From Psychromicrobium lacuslunae (GTDB taxonomy: Bacteria; Actinomycetota; Actinomycetes; Actinomycetales; Micrococcaceae), in assembly GCF_000950575.1 (NCBI RefSeq), contig NZ_CP011005.1, positions 3,286,001-3,350,000 on the forward strand: DNA of 64,000 nucleotides. The letters are read 5' to 3'. Made by a program: the position numbers and the translations under genes. Below, one piece after another: positions 9,184-17,119 of the stretch (position 1 is its first letter; each line of letters begins with the position of its first letter). The notes beneath the pieces are model-generated. The model was not told the origin of the DNA and did no database searches. It saw only the letters and a list, made by a program, of their open reading frames with translations.

Positions 9184-11865
9184 TTACTCCCCTCGCGACG
9201 TCGTGCGGCGCTCTTCAACTAAACGGCCACCGAGAATTCTTTCCACCGCTGCCTGACCAACTAAACCTGATTCCTCAATCGTCTCATCATCGGCGCTCGG
9301 AATGTCCTCAATGTAGGGCTTAGTTTCCTCGGGTTCGGGGGCTTCCTCGCGTTGGCTCAGCTTGGCCTGTCGGCTCAGCCGCTGATAAAGGCTGGTGCCA
9401 GCTTCCTGCTCGGTGCTGGTGGCTGAGGAGCCTGTCGCGTCATTGTCGCGCTGCGAAGCGGCCGCGGTTTGAACCTCCGGGTGCTCGGTGCTTGTCACTG
9501 GCTGCGTCGCGACTGATTCAATGATGACTGGCGGAGCCGAGGCAACAGCGGCCTGCGAGATATCCTCCGGCGGCTCGGCTTCAGTGGTTGGTTCCTCGCC
9601 CCCGCTGATCCACTCCGGGGCTTCGTTCAGATCGCCCCAGCCTGGTTCAACAACTGGCGTCGGGCTGGCTGCGCGGGTCGGCAAGCTAGGCGAGCCAGGC
9701 TCGGCCTGGGGCGCCGGTTCGGGACGTGGCGATGCGTCGGGGCCGGGATTGGGCCGCGTAGTAGTTGGTTGCGCAGCAGTTTGTTGCGTTGGGCGTTGCC
9801 AGACCTGTTGGCGCGGATCTTCCGGCACGGCATGGCCACCCGCGGCGGCGGCCGCGGGTTCAGTCAGGTCTTTTGGGTTTGGCGCAGCGCCCCTCGGCTC
9901 GCTGCTTCCGGTGGGCGCACCGCTGCCGGCTTCAACCCGACAATCCACACCGAGGGTGGTTTTAATAGCGGCCCGGAGATTCTCCGCATGTTCTCCCCGG
10001 CTGAAGGCGCCGGCTAATCCATCAGTGCTGAAATTGAGCACCAAGGTTTGGCCGTCGAAGCTCTGCGGTGTGGCGTTGGGTGCGATCAGGGCCCAACTGG
10101 AGCGCTTGATCTTGGTCAGCTGATCAAGCACATCAGGCCAAGCCCGGCGCAGCATGTCGATGCCAGCCGCCGCCGAGGTGGCGTTCGCGGCGTTAGTCGG
10201 TGTGCTGTTCGACGGGGTGCTGTTCGAGGGGGGAGTGGCGGGCTGAACGGTCGGCTGGCTTTCGGCGACGGCCGCTGGCGCACTTGCCTCGCGGCTAGTC
10301 GCGGGCTCCTCCCGCGGGCGTGAGGAGATCACCGGGAGTCCCCAGTCGTCGAGTGCGGAACGGGGAGGATCCACAGGCGCTTGGCCCGTCGTTGGCTCAG
10401 CCGCTGAGGACGTGTGCCCGGTGTCTTCCCGGGGTTCCGGGGCAGGGTCCATTACCTGCCCCGGCGCTTCAGTCGGATTGGAGCGAGAATCGCTGTCTTG
10501 GGACTCGTGTCTGCTCGGTGTCTCTTGCTTGCTCTGGGGCTCGGGTCTGGTTTGTGGCTCTGGCCTGGTTTGTGAACGGACATCGGCTGGCCGCGAGGGA
10601 GCACCATCGACGGAACCGCTCACCGGGGCGGTAACCGCTGTCGGCTGGCTCGGTGCAGCCTGCGATGGCTCCCGCGCTGCGGCAGTATTGGCGGCTGGCG
10701 CGGCGTAACTGAGACGGCGTTCGATCCGGTCAACCCGCGCGGTGATGCCGCGTTCGCTCTGGTCCGCGCCGGGCAGCAGCAGCCTGGCGCAGAGCAATTC
10801 GAGATGCAGCCGGGGTGAGGTGGCGCCGGTCATTTCGGTCAGTGCGTTGTTGGTGACGTCCGCCGCCCTGGAGAGCTCTGCTCGACCCAGCTGGGTGGAT
10901 TGCGTCTGCATTCGGGCGATCTGATCTTCTGGCATGCCGCGCAGGATGATCTGAGCGCTTTCCGGCATCGCCTGCACGATGATCAGGTCGCGGAATCGTT
11001 CCAACAGATCTTCAACGAAGCGGCGCGGGTCGAGGCCGGTCTGAATCACTCTATCCACTGCCCGGAAGACTGTCCCGGCGTCGGCCGCGGCCAAGGCATC
11101 GACCACGTCGTCGAGCAACGAGGCATGCGTATAGCCGAGCAGTGAAACGGCTAACTCGTAGTCAAGACCTTGCTCGCCTGCGCCGGCCATTAGCTGGTCC
11201 AGCACCGAGAGCGAATCGCGCACCGAGCCGCCGCCGGCCCGCACCACGAGCGAAAGGACACCGGGAGCCACTGATACGTGCTCCTGCTCGCAGAGCTGGT
11301 TCAGGTAGGCCATCAACGGTTCCGGAGGGACTAAGCGGAAAGGGTAGTGATGGGTACGTGAGCGGATGGTGCCAATCACCTTGTCCGGCTCGGTGGTGGC
11401 GAAGATGAATTTAATGTGTTCCGGCGGCTCTTCAACGATTTTCAGTAGCGCATTAAAGCCCGCGCTGGTCACCATGTGTGCCTCATCAATGATGAAGATT
11501 TTGTAGCGGTCGCGCACTGGGGCGAAGGTGGCGCGCTCACGCAGATCGCGAGCATCGTCCACACCGCCGTGGCTGGCGGCATCAATTTCGATCACATCGA
11601 GGCTGCCGGAGCCGCCACGGGCCAGTTCAATGCAGCTATCGCAACTGCCACAGGGAGTGTCAGTGGGGCCCTGCGCACAATTCAGGCAGCGCGCCAGAAT
11701 GCGGGCGGAGGTGGTTTTGCCGCACCCACGCGGGCCGGAGAACAAGTATGCGTGGTTGACACGGTTTTTGCGCAGTGCCGTCATCAGCGGTTCGGTGACG
11801 TGCTCTTGGCCGATCACGTCCGCGAACGTGTCGGGGCGGTAGCGGCGATAAAGAGCAGTGGTCAC
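9184..11865 (-). CDS. dnaX: DNA polymerase III gamma/tau subunit
   Basis: This is the clamp-loader ATPase that loads the beta sliding clamp and links the polymerases at the fork. Residues 1-370 are the conserved part: Walker A GPRGCGKT (44-51), a zinc module Cys63-X8-Cys72-X2-Cys75-X2-Cys78, and a DEAH box (IIDEAH) with sensor motifs. Residues from about 385 to 560 and 650 to 830 are a long Pro/Ala/Gln/Glu-rich tail of low complexity, with short repeats such as TRPEPQ. At 893 residues it is at the long end for the family. No slippery frameshift motif was identified. Confidence 0.96.
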   Translation of the reverse strand: MTTALYRRYRPDTFADVIGQEHVTEPLMTALRKNRVNHAYLFSGPRGCGKTTSARILARCLNCAQGPTDTPCGSCDSCIELARGGSGSLDVIEIDAASHGGVDDARDLRERATFAPVRDRYKIFIIDEAHMVTSAGFNALLKIVEEPPEHIKFIFATTEPDKVIGTIRSRTHHYPFRLVPPEPLMAYLNQLCEQEHVSVAPGVLSLVVRAGGGSVRDSLSVLDQLMAGAGEQGLDYELAVSLLGYTHASLLDDVVDALAAADAGTVFRAVDRVIQTGLDPRRFVEDLLERFRDLIIVQAMPESAQIILRGMPEDQIARMQTQSTQLGRAELSRAADVTNNALTEMTGATSPRLHLELLCARLLLPGADQSERGITARVDRIERRLSYAAPAANTAAAREPSQAAPSQPTAVTAPVSGSVDGAPSRPADVRSQTRPEPQTRPEPQSKQETPSRHESQDSDSRSNPTEAPGQVMDPAPEPREDTGHTSSAAEPTTGQAPVDPPRSALDDWGLPVISSRPREEPATSREASAPAAVAESQPTVQPATPPSNSTPSNSTPTNAANATSAAAGIDMLRRAWPDVLDQLTKIKRSSWALIAPNATPQSFDGQTLVLNFSTDGLAGAFSRGEHAENLRAAIKTTLGVDCRVEAGSGAPTGSSEPRGAAPNPKDLTEPAAAAAGGHAVPEDPRQQVWQRPTQQTAAQPTTTRPNPGPDASPRPEPAPQAEPGSPSLPTRAASPTPVVEPGWGDLNEAPEWISGGEEPTTEAEPPEDISQAAVASAPPVIIESVATQPVTSTEHPEVQTAAASQRDNDATGSSATSTEQEAGTSLYQRLSRQAKLSQREEAPEPEETKPYIEDIPSADDETIEESGLVGQAAVERILGGRLVEERRTTSRGE

Positions 11866-11897
11866 CTAAGAAACCTTAGTGCTTGAGCCCGACAGTT

Positions 11898-12755
11898 TCA
11901 TCCTCGCACAATCCAGGGTTCGCGAGGCAGCGTCCTCGGATCGAAAACCTGGAGTGCTTGGTCCAGTGAGGCCGGTAGCCTGAGCGAATCGAAAACCAGC
12001 TGGCGAGTGGCTTCGACACCGAGTTGGCGCAGCGTCACCGCGCCGTCACGCTTCGCAAGTCGTTTGCCCTCCGGGTTGAGCGCCAGCGGAACGTGCAGAT
12101 ACTCCGGTACCTGATAGCCGAGCAGGCTCGCTAAATATGCTTGACGTGGGGCCGAGCTGAGCAAGTCATCGCCCCGCACCACCTGATCGATTCCTTGGCC
12201 AGCGTCATCAATCACCACCGCGAGGTTATAAGCGGCAACACCGTCATTGCGGACGATCACGAAGTCGTCCACCTCGCCGCGGTATTCACCGTGCAGGCCG
12301 TCGAGGACAGTGAAGTTCTCGACGTCGGCACGAAGCCGGAGCGCGGCGGGCCGCTCGCGACGCAGGCTCGCCCGTTTGGCCTCGGAGAGGTTGAGGCAAG
12401 TTCCCGGATAGTGGCCAGGGACGGCATGCGGGGCGGAGGCAGCTTCGGCAATATCGCGGCGGGTGCAGAAACATTCGAAGAGCAAATCGGCTTGCCGGAG
12501 CTTTTGAATGGCGGCTGAATAGAGTTCGGAACGCTCACTTTGCCGGACCGGGGCCTCATCCCAGTCGAGTCCGATCGCCTCGAGGTCACGGATTTGTTCG
12601 GCCTCAGAGCCGGCGCGTACCCGGTCGAGATCTTCGATCCGAAGCAGGAAGCGGCGGTCGGTGTGCCGGGCAAAAAGCCAAGCGAGCACGGCGGTGCGGA
12701 GATTCCCCAGGTGCAGTTCCCCGGAGGGGCTCGGCGCGAAACGGCCAGCTGGCAT
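11898..12755 (-). CDS. gluQ: Glutamyl-Q tRNA(Asp) synthetase
   Basis: This class-I synthetase paralogue attaches glutamate to the queuosine base of tRNA-Asp rather than to its 3' end. The 285-residue size fits: it is a GluRS catalytic core without the anticodon-binding domain. The HIGH-equivalent HLGN is at 15-18 within RFAPSPSGELHLGN, the KMSKS loop is reduced to KRDG (LAKRDGAVT), and a Cys-rich zinc region (CFCTRRD ... HYPGTC) is present. It lies 32 bases from dnaX on the same strand, downstream of the SRP RNA. Confidence 0.92.
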   Translation of the reverse strand: MPAGRFAPSPSGELHLGNLRTAVLAWLFARHTDRRFLLRIEDLDRVRAGSEAEQIRDLEAIGLDWDEAPVRQSERSELYSAAIQKLRQADLLFECFCTRRDIAEAASAPHAVPGHYPGTCLNLSEAKRASLRRERPAALRLRADVENFTVLDGLHGEYRGEVDDFVIVRNDGVAAYNLAVVIDDAGQGIDQVVRGDDLLSSAPRQAYLASLLGYQVPEYLHVPLALNPEGKRLAKRDGAVTLRQLGVEATRQLVFDSLRLPASLDQALQVFDPRTLPREPWIVRG

Positions 12756-12778
12756 CTGCGGCTCCTAGAAACTTAGGA

Positions 12779-12861
12779 CCCCTCGTGCACCCGCCAGAGC
12801 CTACTTACCCTTGCTACCTTCCGGTCCTGGGGGAGTTCGCAGGATGACGCCGCACGAGGGG
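12779..12861 (-). ncRNA. ffs: Small signal recognition particle RNA (4.5S type)
   Basis: The minus strand reads CCCCTCGTGC at one end and GCACGAGGGG at the other, forming the terminal stem. Between them is the invariant Ffh-binding domain: CAGGACCGGAAGGTAGCAAG and GGTAAGTAGGCTCTGGCGGG, with the GGAA tetraloop and the asymmetric AGCA/AGG loop. The size of about 83 to 97 nt is that of the short bacterial SRP RNA, which directs membrane proteins to SecYEG together with Ffh. The exact ends are not certain. Confidence 0.92.
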
Positions 12862-13151
12862 CTGCCAATAAGTTTAGCCGAAAATTTGTCGGGCTTTTGC
12901 CAGCTGGCTTGGTGTCTGGGGCTTAGCGGACGGCGGAATGGCTGATGCCGAGGTAGAAGTTGCTCGCAATGCTGGTGCTGCTGCCGGGACGGAAGGCAAT
13001 TGCTTGCGTCGTTTCTGGGTCTTTGATGCTCGCTGAGGGCTGAAAATCCTTCCTGATGAGCTGGATTTCTTGGCAAGCTGTGCTTTCGGGTATTCTGGAG
13101 TCTGCTCTTCTGCGCCCGGCCCCTTGCGGGTGGTGCGTGGCAGCTGCAAAA
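12862..13151. other. Intergenic region between SRP RNA and tRNA-Ser
   Basis: No credible gene is seen here. Reading frames on the minus strand are Arg/Ser/Ala-rich, lack a ribosome site and resemble nothing known. It must contain the divergent promoters for the SRP RNA and the tRNA; I could not identify -10 boxes with confidence. Confidence 0.5.
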
Positions 13152-13236
13152 GGAGGATTCGCCTAGCGGCCTATGGCGCACGCCTGGAACGCGTGTTGGG
13201 TTAACGCCCTCGGGGGTTCAAATCCCCCATCCTCCG
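13152..13236 (+). tRNA. tRNA-Ser (anticodon GGA)
   Basis: The acceptor stem GGAGGAT pairs with ATCCTCC (13229-13235), and G13236 is the discriminator base. The anticodon arm is CACGC-CTGGAAC-GCGTG, giving anticodon GGA (codons UCC/UCU). A long variable arm (TTGGG..CCC) follows, as in class II tRNAs, then the T arm GGGGG-TTCAAAT-CCCCC. CCA is not encoded: CTG follows. The 3' end is the attachment site of the small island downstream. Confidence 0.95.
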
Positions 13237-13237
13237 C
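13222..13237. repeat. Island end repeat, left copy (tRNA 3' end, attL-like)
   Basis: ATCCCCCATCCTCCGC, covering the T-stem 3' strand, acceptor 3' strand, discriminator and one further base of tRNA-Ser. It is repeated exactly at 15883-15898. The DNA between the copies is 2.6 kb and carries a restriction-modification pair. Confidence 0.75.
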
Positions 13238-13239
13238 TG

Positions 13240-13280
13240 GCCCTCTGACCTCTGTTGATGGTCAGAGGGCATAGTTCTTT
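13240..13280 (+). terminator. Terminator after tRNA-Ser
   Basis: Perfect 11-bp stem GCCCTCTGACC (13240-13250) and GGTCAGAGGGC (13260-13270) with a 9-base loop, followed by ATAGTTCTTTT. It is placed 4 bases after the tRNA. Confidence 0.85.
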
Positions 13281-13737
13281 TCCGAACCCGGTTCAGATGA
13301 AGGTTGGGCTCGGGCTTGTTTGTATCCGGCGAAGCTGAGAAGCACCGAGCTCGGTGACGGTCGGCGTTGTTCTTTCCTCGCCTGTTCGTTAGCTTCCGGC
13401 TCCGCTTTGGTTTGAAGATCGAAGCCCACCGCGGGGCCTTCTGTGCCAGTCGCGGTGAGCATTTCAATTGGTGAACCCAGGGTGCAACAACGAATACCTG
13501 AGGCCAGGATACTAAAGGCCACCGGTTGATCAGGCAAAGTCATTTCATGCGCGTTTTGTCTGGAACTTGCCATTGTTGGTCCTCTCACCAGAGTCGTGGG
13601 CGTAGCTTTAGGAATGATTGCTTCTCTGATAACGATGACCATCGACCATCGACCATCGACCATCGACCATCGACGAACGTCGAACGAGCGGTGCGCCCCG
13701 GGACGCCGTGTCGGAGTCGCCGTTTAGGATTGTATGC
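13281..13737. other. Non-coding left arm of the island
   Basis: About 450 bases without a recognisable gene. An open frame of 133 codons on the minus strand (13262-13663) has no ribosome site, runs through the heptamer repeat below and resembles no family I know. Such DNA just inside an attachment site is commonly decayed. It ends with the promoter region of the methyltransferase gene. Confidence 0.5.
13637..13671. repeat. Tandem heptamer repeat, five copies
   Basis: GACCATC is repeated five times without a change (13637-13671), with partial units on both sides (GAT before, GAC after). It lies 66 bases upstream of the methyltransferase ATG. Confidence 0.9.
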
Positions 13738-14844
13738 ATGACAGACCTCCTCGAATCTGGACAGGCGGCACCCCTATCCGACACCCCCGAGTCTCGTTGG
13801 CTCTGCGACTTCGAAGCTGTGCGTTCTGGGAATGAACGAGTTGGCTACATCCACGGTGATTCTCTGCAAGTCCTAGCCAGCTTCCCGGATGAGTCAGTTG
13901 ACATGATGATCACGTCGCCGCCGTATTGGGGCCAGAGGAACTACGATTCGGATGGAATCGGTTCAGAGCGGTCATCTGCGGAGTTCATTGATGAGATGCT
14001 CGCGATCACCCAAGAGATGCACCGTGTACTGAAATCGACTGGTTCATTTTGGCTCAACATCGGGGACAGTTACCACAAGAAGGCTCTCGCTGGCATTCCT
14101 TGGCGGCTCGCAATCAAGATGATTGATGAGCAGGGTTGGGTATTGCGGAACGAGGTGGTCTGGAACAAACTCAAGGGCGGCATGGACCAGTCTCGGGACA
14201 GGCTCGCCAATACTCACGAACTAATCTTCCACTTCGTGAAACGATCCCGGGGTTACTACTATGACGTGGACTCCATCCGCACAACCGGGCGTGTGGCCAA
14301 AGTGATCAATGGGGCGGTAGTCTCCGCGACGGGCGTGTCAGGTGTTCGATATCGGCGACAGATCGAACTGTCTACCGTTCTCACGGGTGTCGAGAAGCGC
14401 AATGCTAACCGGGACCTGGAAGCCATGCTTAGTGATGTATCTGAGGGGAGAATTTCAGACTTTCGGATGGTAATTCGCGGGCAACAGCGAGTGACACACT
14501 CCGATCAGGCAAAGGTCTCAGGGCGCGCAAAAGAGCTGATCGACAAGGGTTATTACTTCCTCCGGTATCATCCAAAAGGTACTAAACCGTCAGACGTTTG
14601 GGATATTTTGCCGGAAGACACCCAGGCGCGCGAAGTGGGGCACTTCGCTGTTTACCCGGTTGAGCTCTGTTACATCCCGATCCTGGCTACCTGTCCGCCC
14701 GATGGTATAGTCCTCGATCCTTTCTGCGGTACCGGGTCGACGATGGTAGCCGCTTCGCAACTTAAGCGAAGGTCCATTGGCATCGACATCTCGGCAAACT
14801 ACTTGCAGGCGGCCCGTGAGCGGATGGGAGTGACATCGTGGTGA
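13738..14844 (+). CDS. DNA methyltransferase of a type II R-M system (beta class, probable N4-cytosine)
   Basis: A 368-residue SAM-dependent DNA methyltransferase of the N6_N4_Mtase family. Catalytic motif IV TSPPYWGQR (59-67) precedes the SAM-binding motif DPFCGTGST (327-335), the beta-class order. SPPY favours N4-cytosine methylation over the DPPY of adenine enzymes. A target-recognition region (about 190-280) lies between. The ATG at 13738 is preferred, with AGGA 8 bases upstream; a GTG at 13708 is in frame. It overlaps the endonuclease gene, so it protects the cell DNA from that enzyme. The GC content is visibly lower than in dnaX or gluQ. Confidence 0.88.
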   Translation: MTDLLESGQAAPLSDTPESRWLCDFEAVRSGNERVGYIHGDSLQVLASFPDESVDMMITSPPYWGQRNYDSDGIGSERSSAEFIDEMLAITQEMHRVLKSTGSFWLNIGDSYHKKALAGIPWRLAIKMIDEQGWVLRNEVVWNKLKGGMDQSRDRLANTHELIFHFVKRSRGYYYDVDSIRTTGRVAKVINGAVVSATGVSGVRYRRQIELSTVLTGVEKRNANRDLEAMLSDVSEGRISDFRMVIRGQQRVTHSDQAKVSGRAKELIDKGYYFLRYHPKGTKPSDVWDILPEDTQAREVGHFAVYPVELCYIPILATCPPDGIVLDPFCGTGSTMVAASQLKRRSIGIDISANYLQAARERMGVTSW

Positions 14845-15749
14845 ATCTTCCTCCTCGCACCGTGATTGAGCTATTCGGACTCGACGCGACCGACTCGAAT
14901 CAGCCATGGGGCGCCGTCCTGAGTGAGCAGGAATGCCCATTTACGCACAAGCGATGCTATAAGGTTCGGAAGTCGGCACCCGAGATCTCAATCGGCACAT
15001 GCGCGGTGAGCTTCGGCAAGCCACCTGCCCCGATCCTAATTTGTCCTTCACGTTTGCTGGATCGCGGCCAAATTTTCACAGACTGCTTGCACCTCTTGAC
15101 GCTGCATGAGCCGGGGAACGAACTTCATTTGGTACCTGAGGTCAAGATTCCTGGTGGCAACGTTGACTACTTCCTCGTCTCAACCAAGAACGATAAAGTC
15201 GTGGACTTTGTTGGCATCGAGTTGCAAACTCTCGACACTACCGGGTCCGTATGGCCCGAACGACAGCGGGTAGTTGAACGCCTGGGGATCGCCACAAATG
15301 ATCCGGCGGTGGATACCACGAAGGCATTCGGCATGAACTGGAAGATGACCGCAAAGACGATCCTTGTGCAAATGCACCACAAGGCATCCACGTTCGAGCA
15401 CGTCAACCGCAAGCTGGTGTTGGTGATCCAAAACGAGTTCCTCGATTACATGCGAGGAGAATTCAAATTCGATCACTTCCACGAACCTGCCACCATTTCT
15501 GACACCGTGCATATGCACGCCTACGGGCTAAAGGACCCGATTCAGGGTCACCGCGCGCTCGGATTGGCCTCGCGTATCAGCACAGATGCTGTCGGCATCG
15601 GTGAGGCGCTCGAGGTGCAGGCCGAAACGCGGGTCGAGTTTGAGGCGATCGTCGCGTCTCTTGAAGCAAAGATTTCTGCAGATACAAGATTCTCGCCATT
15701 CAATGCCGGTGAGGCAATACAGAACGCTGCTCCCGACGCAGGTGAATAG
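14838..15749 (+). CDS. NotI-family type II restriction endonuclease
   Basis: A 303-residue protein. Four cysteines in the N-terminal part (Cys33, Cys40 in CPFTHKRC; Cys55 in GTC; Cys69 in LICP) match the iron-binding Cys4 site known from NotI. The PD-(D/E)xK variant centre is Asp110 (GGNVDYF) with Glu128-Leu-Gln130 (GIELQT), the same D...E-x-Q set as NotI Asp160/Glu182/Gln184. Translation starts at GTG 14838 or 14841, with GGGAG 7 or 10 bases before, overlapping the methyltransferase stop. Recognition sequence cannot be read from the protein. Confidence 0.8.
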   Translation: MVNLPPRTVIELFGLDATDSNQPWGAVLSEQECPFTHKRCYKVRKSAPEISIGTCAVSFGKPPAPILICPSRLLDRGQIFTDCLHLLTLHEPGNELHLVPEVKIPGGNVDYFLVSTKNDKVVDFVGIELQTLDTTGSVWPERQRVVERLGIATNDPAVDTTKAFGMNWKMTAKTILVQMHHKASTFEHVNRKLVLVIQNEFLDYMRGEFKFDHFHEPATISDTVHMHAYGLKDPIQGHRALGLASRISTDAVGIGEALEVQAETRVEFEAIVASLEAKISADTRFSPFNAGEAIQNAAPDAGE

Positions 15750-15882
15750 ACCGCTGACGGGTTGGCAACGGTAGATCAGCTGCCGCTCAGTAGCTTTGCT
15801 TGTCGGTCTCAGGTTGTGCGGCTGTCTCATAGTTCTTTTGACTTCAGCAGCCGCTCCACTTCCCACTCAGGGTTCGAAAGCC

Positions 15883-15898
15883 ATCCCCCATCCTCCGC
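15883..15898. repeat. Island end repeat, right copy (attR-like)
   Basis: An exact second copy of ATCCCCCATCCTCCGC. GGGTTCGAAAGCC just before it (15870-15882) resembles a tRNA T-loop, so this looks like a left-over tRNA 3' half. The natural terminator follows within 8 bases. Confidence 0.75.
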
Positions 15899-15905
15899 CA
15901 GCAGG

Positions 15906-15940
15906 CCCTCGACTTTTCGAAGTCGAGGGTCTTTGTATTT
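15906..15940 (+). terminator. Terminator right of the island
   Basis: Perfect 10-bp stem CCCTCGACTT (15906-15915) and AAGTCGAGGG (15920-15929) with a TTCG tetraloop, then TCTTTGTATTT. It probably terminated tRNA-Ser transcripts before the island entered, and now terminates the R-M operon. Confidence 0.85.
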
Positions 15941-15951
15941 CTCAGATCTCA

Positions 15952-15996
15952 TTCAAAGTCAGCGCCAAATGCGCTAGAATTATGTACATGAGTACA
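15952..15996 (+). promoter_or_regulatory. Promoter and operator of the toxin-antitoxin operon
   Basis: TTCAAA (15952-15957), a 17-base spacer and TAGAAT (15975-15980) form a good sigma-A promoter. Seven bases later comes the ATG at 15988, so the message should be leaderless. The dyad TGTAC-ATGA-GTACA (15983-15996) covers the start site. TGTACA cores are typical of YefM-YoeB operators, which points to self-repression. Confidence 0.75.
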
Positions 15997-16272
15997 TTAT
16001 CGTTGGCAGAAGCTCGGGCTAGCTTTTCACGTCTGGTTGACTCGGCTGCAAGCACTCATGAGCGGTTCGAGATCACCCGTAACGGCAATCGTGCCGCTGT
16101 GCTTCTCGGTGCCGATGACTATGACAGCTTGCTCGAAACAGTCGCCATATTGAGTGATGCGGATGCTGTTGCTGCGGTTCGGAAGGGGATCGCTGAGTTC
16201 AATAGCGATCAGACTTTCTCCGCCGATGAAGTGCGAGAAGAACTTATTCGGTCGGGGCGCATCAAGGCGTGA
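15988..16272 (+). CDS. Type II antitoxin, Phd/YefM family
   Basis: A 94-residue antitoxin. The N-terminal SLAEARASFSRLVDSAAST and the FEITRNGNRAAVLLGADDYDSL strand are Phd/YefM signatures (DNA-binding and dimer domain). The C-terminal 40 residues would wrap the toxin. Two ATGs, 15982 and 15988, are in frame; the second fits the leaderless promoter. The stop TGA overlaps the toxin GTG by 3 bases, so the two are coupled. The pair sits just outside the right repeat of the R-M island. Confidence 0.9.
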   Translation: MSTLSLAEARASFSRLVDSAASTHERFEITRNGNRAAVLLGADDYDSLLETVAILSDADAVAAVRKGIAEFNSDQTFSADEVREELIRSGRIKA

Positions 16273-16544
16273 GCCAAAAGTACGAGGTCCGATTCAGTAA
16301 GTCCGCACGTAGAGCGTTGACTCACGCTCTCCCTGAGAAGGTGGCTGCGGCGGCATTCGAATTTATTACCGGCAACCTGGCGGCGAATCCTCAACGCCTC
16401 GGGAAACAGCTCGGCGAACCTTTCTATCCGCTATTTTCAGCACGCCGCGGCGAATATCGGGTCATTTATTCGATTCTCGAACGCGAAATTGTCATCGAGA
16501 TTGTTTCGATTTTGCATCGTCGTGACGCCTATCGGAGTTCTTAG
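16269..16544 (+). CDS. Type II toxin, RelE/ParE superfamily
   Basis: A 91-residue basic protein of RelE fold. VRFSKSARRALTHALPEKVA (helix 1-2), a central GEPFYPLFSARRGEYRVIYSI with the Arg/Tyr pattern of ribosome-dependent mRNA interferases, and a C-terminal VSILHRRDAYRS are typical. It starts at the GTG at 16269. Ribosome-bound mRNA cleavage is the common activity of the group with Phd/YefM partners, but gyrase inhibition (ParE) cannot be excluded from sequence alone. Confidence 0.87.
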   Translation: MSQKYEVRFSKSARRALTHALPEKVAAAAFEFITGNLAANPQRLGKQLGEPFYPLFSARRGEYRVIYSILEREIVIEIVSILHRRDAYRSS

Positions 16545-16551
16545 CGGATCG

Positions 16552-16571
16552 GCGCTTCAGGGCTGAAGCGC
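16552..16571. terminator. Short perfect hairpin between convergent genes
   Basis: GCGCTTCAG (16552-16560) and CTGAAGCGC (16563-16571) are perfectly complementary. It lies between the toxin stop and the stop of the P-loop kinase gene. The T run is weak on both strands. Confidence 0.45.
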
Positions 16572-16598
16572 TCGGCTAGTCTCAAGACCTGGTATGGG

Positions 16599-17072
16599 TT
16601 AGTGAGAAGTGTCCACCACCGTCAGCGGTCCTTCCTCGGCAGTGGGTTCCTCGAATCGATCATAATATTGAGCGGCGAGCTCCGCTGGTAGACAAAAGTC
16701 ATCGGCGCTGTCCGCCGCACGTGCGCGCACCCGGGCTAATGCGGTGGCCCGGTCAGTCTTCAGATAGTAGGTTTCTGGTGCTACTCCGAATGGTGCCAAT
16801 AGCCTGCGCCACTGCTCACGCATCTGCCGGGAGTAAAAAGAGAAATCTAGCACCACGTCGCGATTATCTCCTATCAATTCGATGAGTCTAATACGCAAGA
16901 AATCCTCAATCTGCGCAGCACTATCGACATCTAGCGGCATAGTTCGGTGCCCACGCGCCCACGCCTCGACGTCAAAAGATAAACGCTCCAAATTCTCCGT
17001 CGCAGCTAATCGCTTAGCGAGGGTCGACTTCCCTGACCCAGCCGGTCCGCACATGAAGATCACTCGACTCAT
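16599..17072 (-). CDS. P-loop AAA/zeta-like kinase
   Basis: A 157-residue protein with Walker A GPAGSGKST (9-17), the strand LSFDVEAWARGH that places an acidic residue near the substrate, and a lid region YLKTDRATALARVRAR. This architecture is shared by AAA_33 and zeta/chloramphenicol-phosphotransferase-like kinases that phosphorylate small molecules, sugars or RNA ends. No antitoxin-like neighbour exists, so a zeta toxin role is not supported. Its substrate is unknown. Confidence 0.75.
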   Translation of the reverse strand: MSRVIFMCGPAGSGKSTLAKRLAATENLERLSFDVEAWARGHRTMPLDVDSAAQIEDFLRIRLIELIGDNRDVVLDFSFYSRQMREQWRRLLAPFGVAPETYYLKTDRATALARVRARAADSADDFCLPAELAAQYYDRFEEPTAEEGPLTVVDTSH

Positions 17073-17119
17073 GAGTCAAGGCTACTCATGAGTTGTGGGC
17101 CACTGTGGAGTAGGTGTCG

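Noticed and set aside
12801-13181. Possible Arg/Ser-rich small protein between SRP RNA and tRNA-Ser
   Set aside because: It overlaps both RNA genes, has low-complexity composition and no start signal.
13262-13663. Possible 133-residue gene in the left part of the tRNA-Ser island
   Set aside because: It starts within the heptamer repeat, overlaps the tRNA terminator, lacks a ribosome site and has no recognisable family.
13637-13671. Heptamer array considered as CRISPR
   Set aside because: Repeats are 7 bases with no spacers and no cas genes nearby.
16599-17072. P-loop protein as a zeta toxin
   Set aside because: No epsilon-type antitoxin gene is adjacent, and the nucleotide-binding core is shared by many small-molecule kinases.
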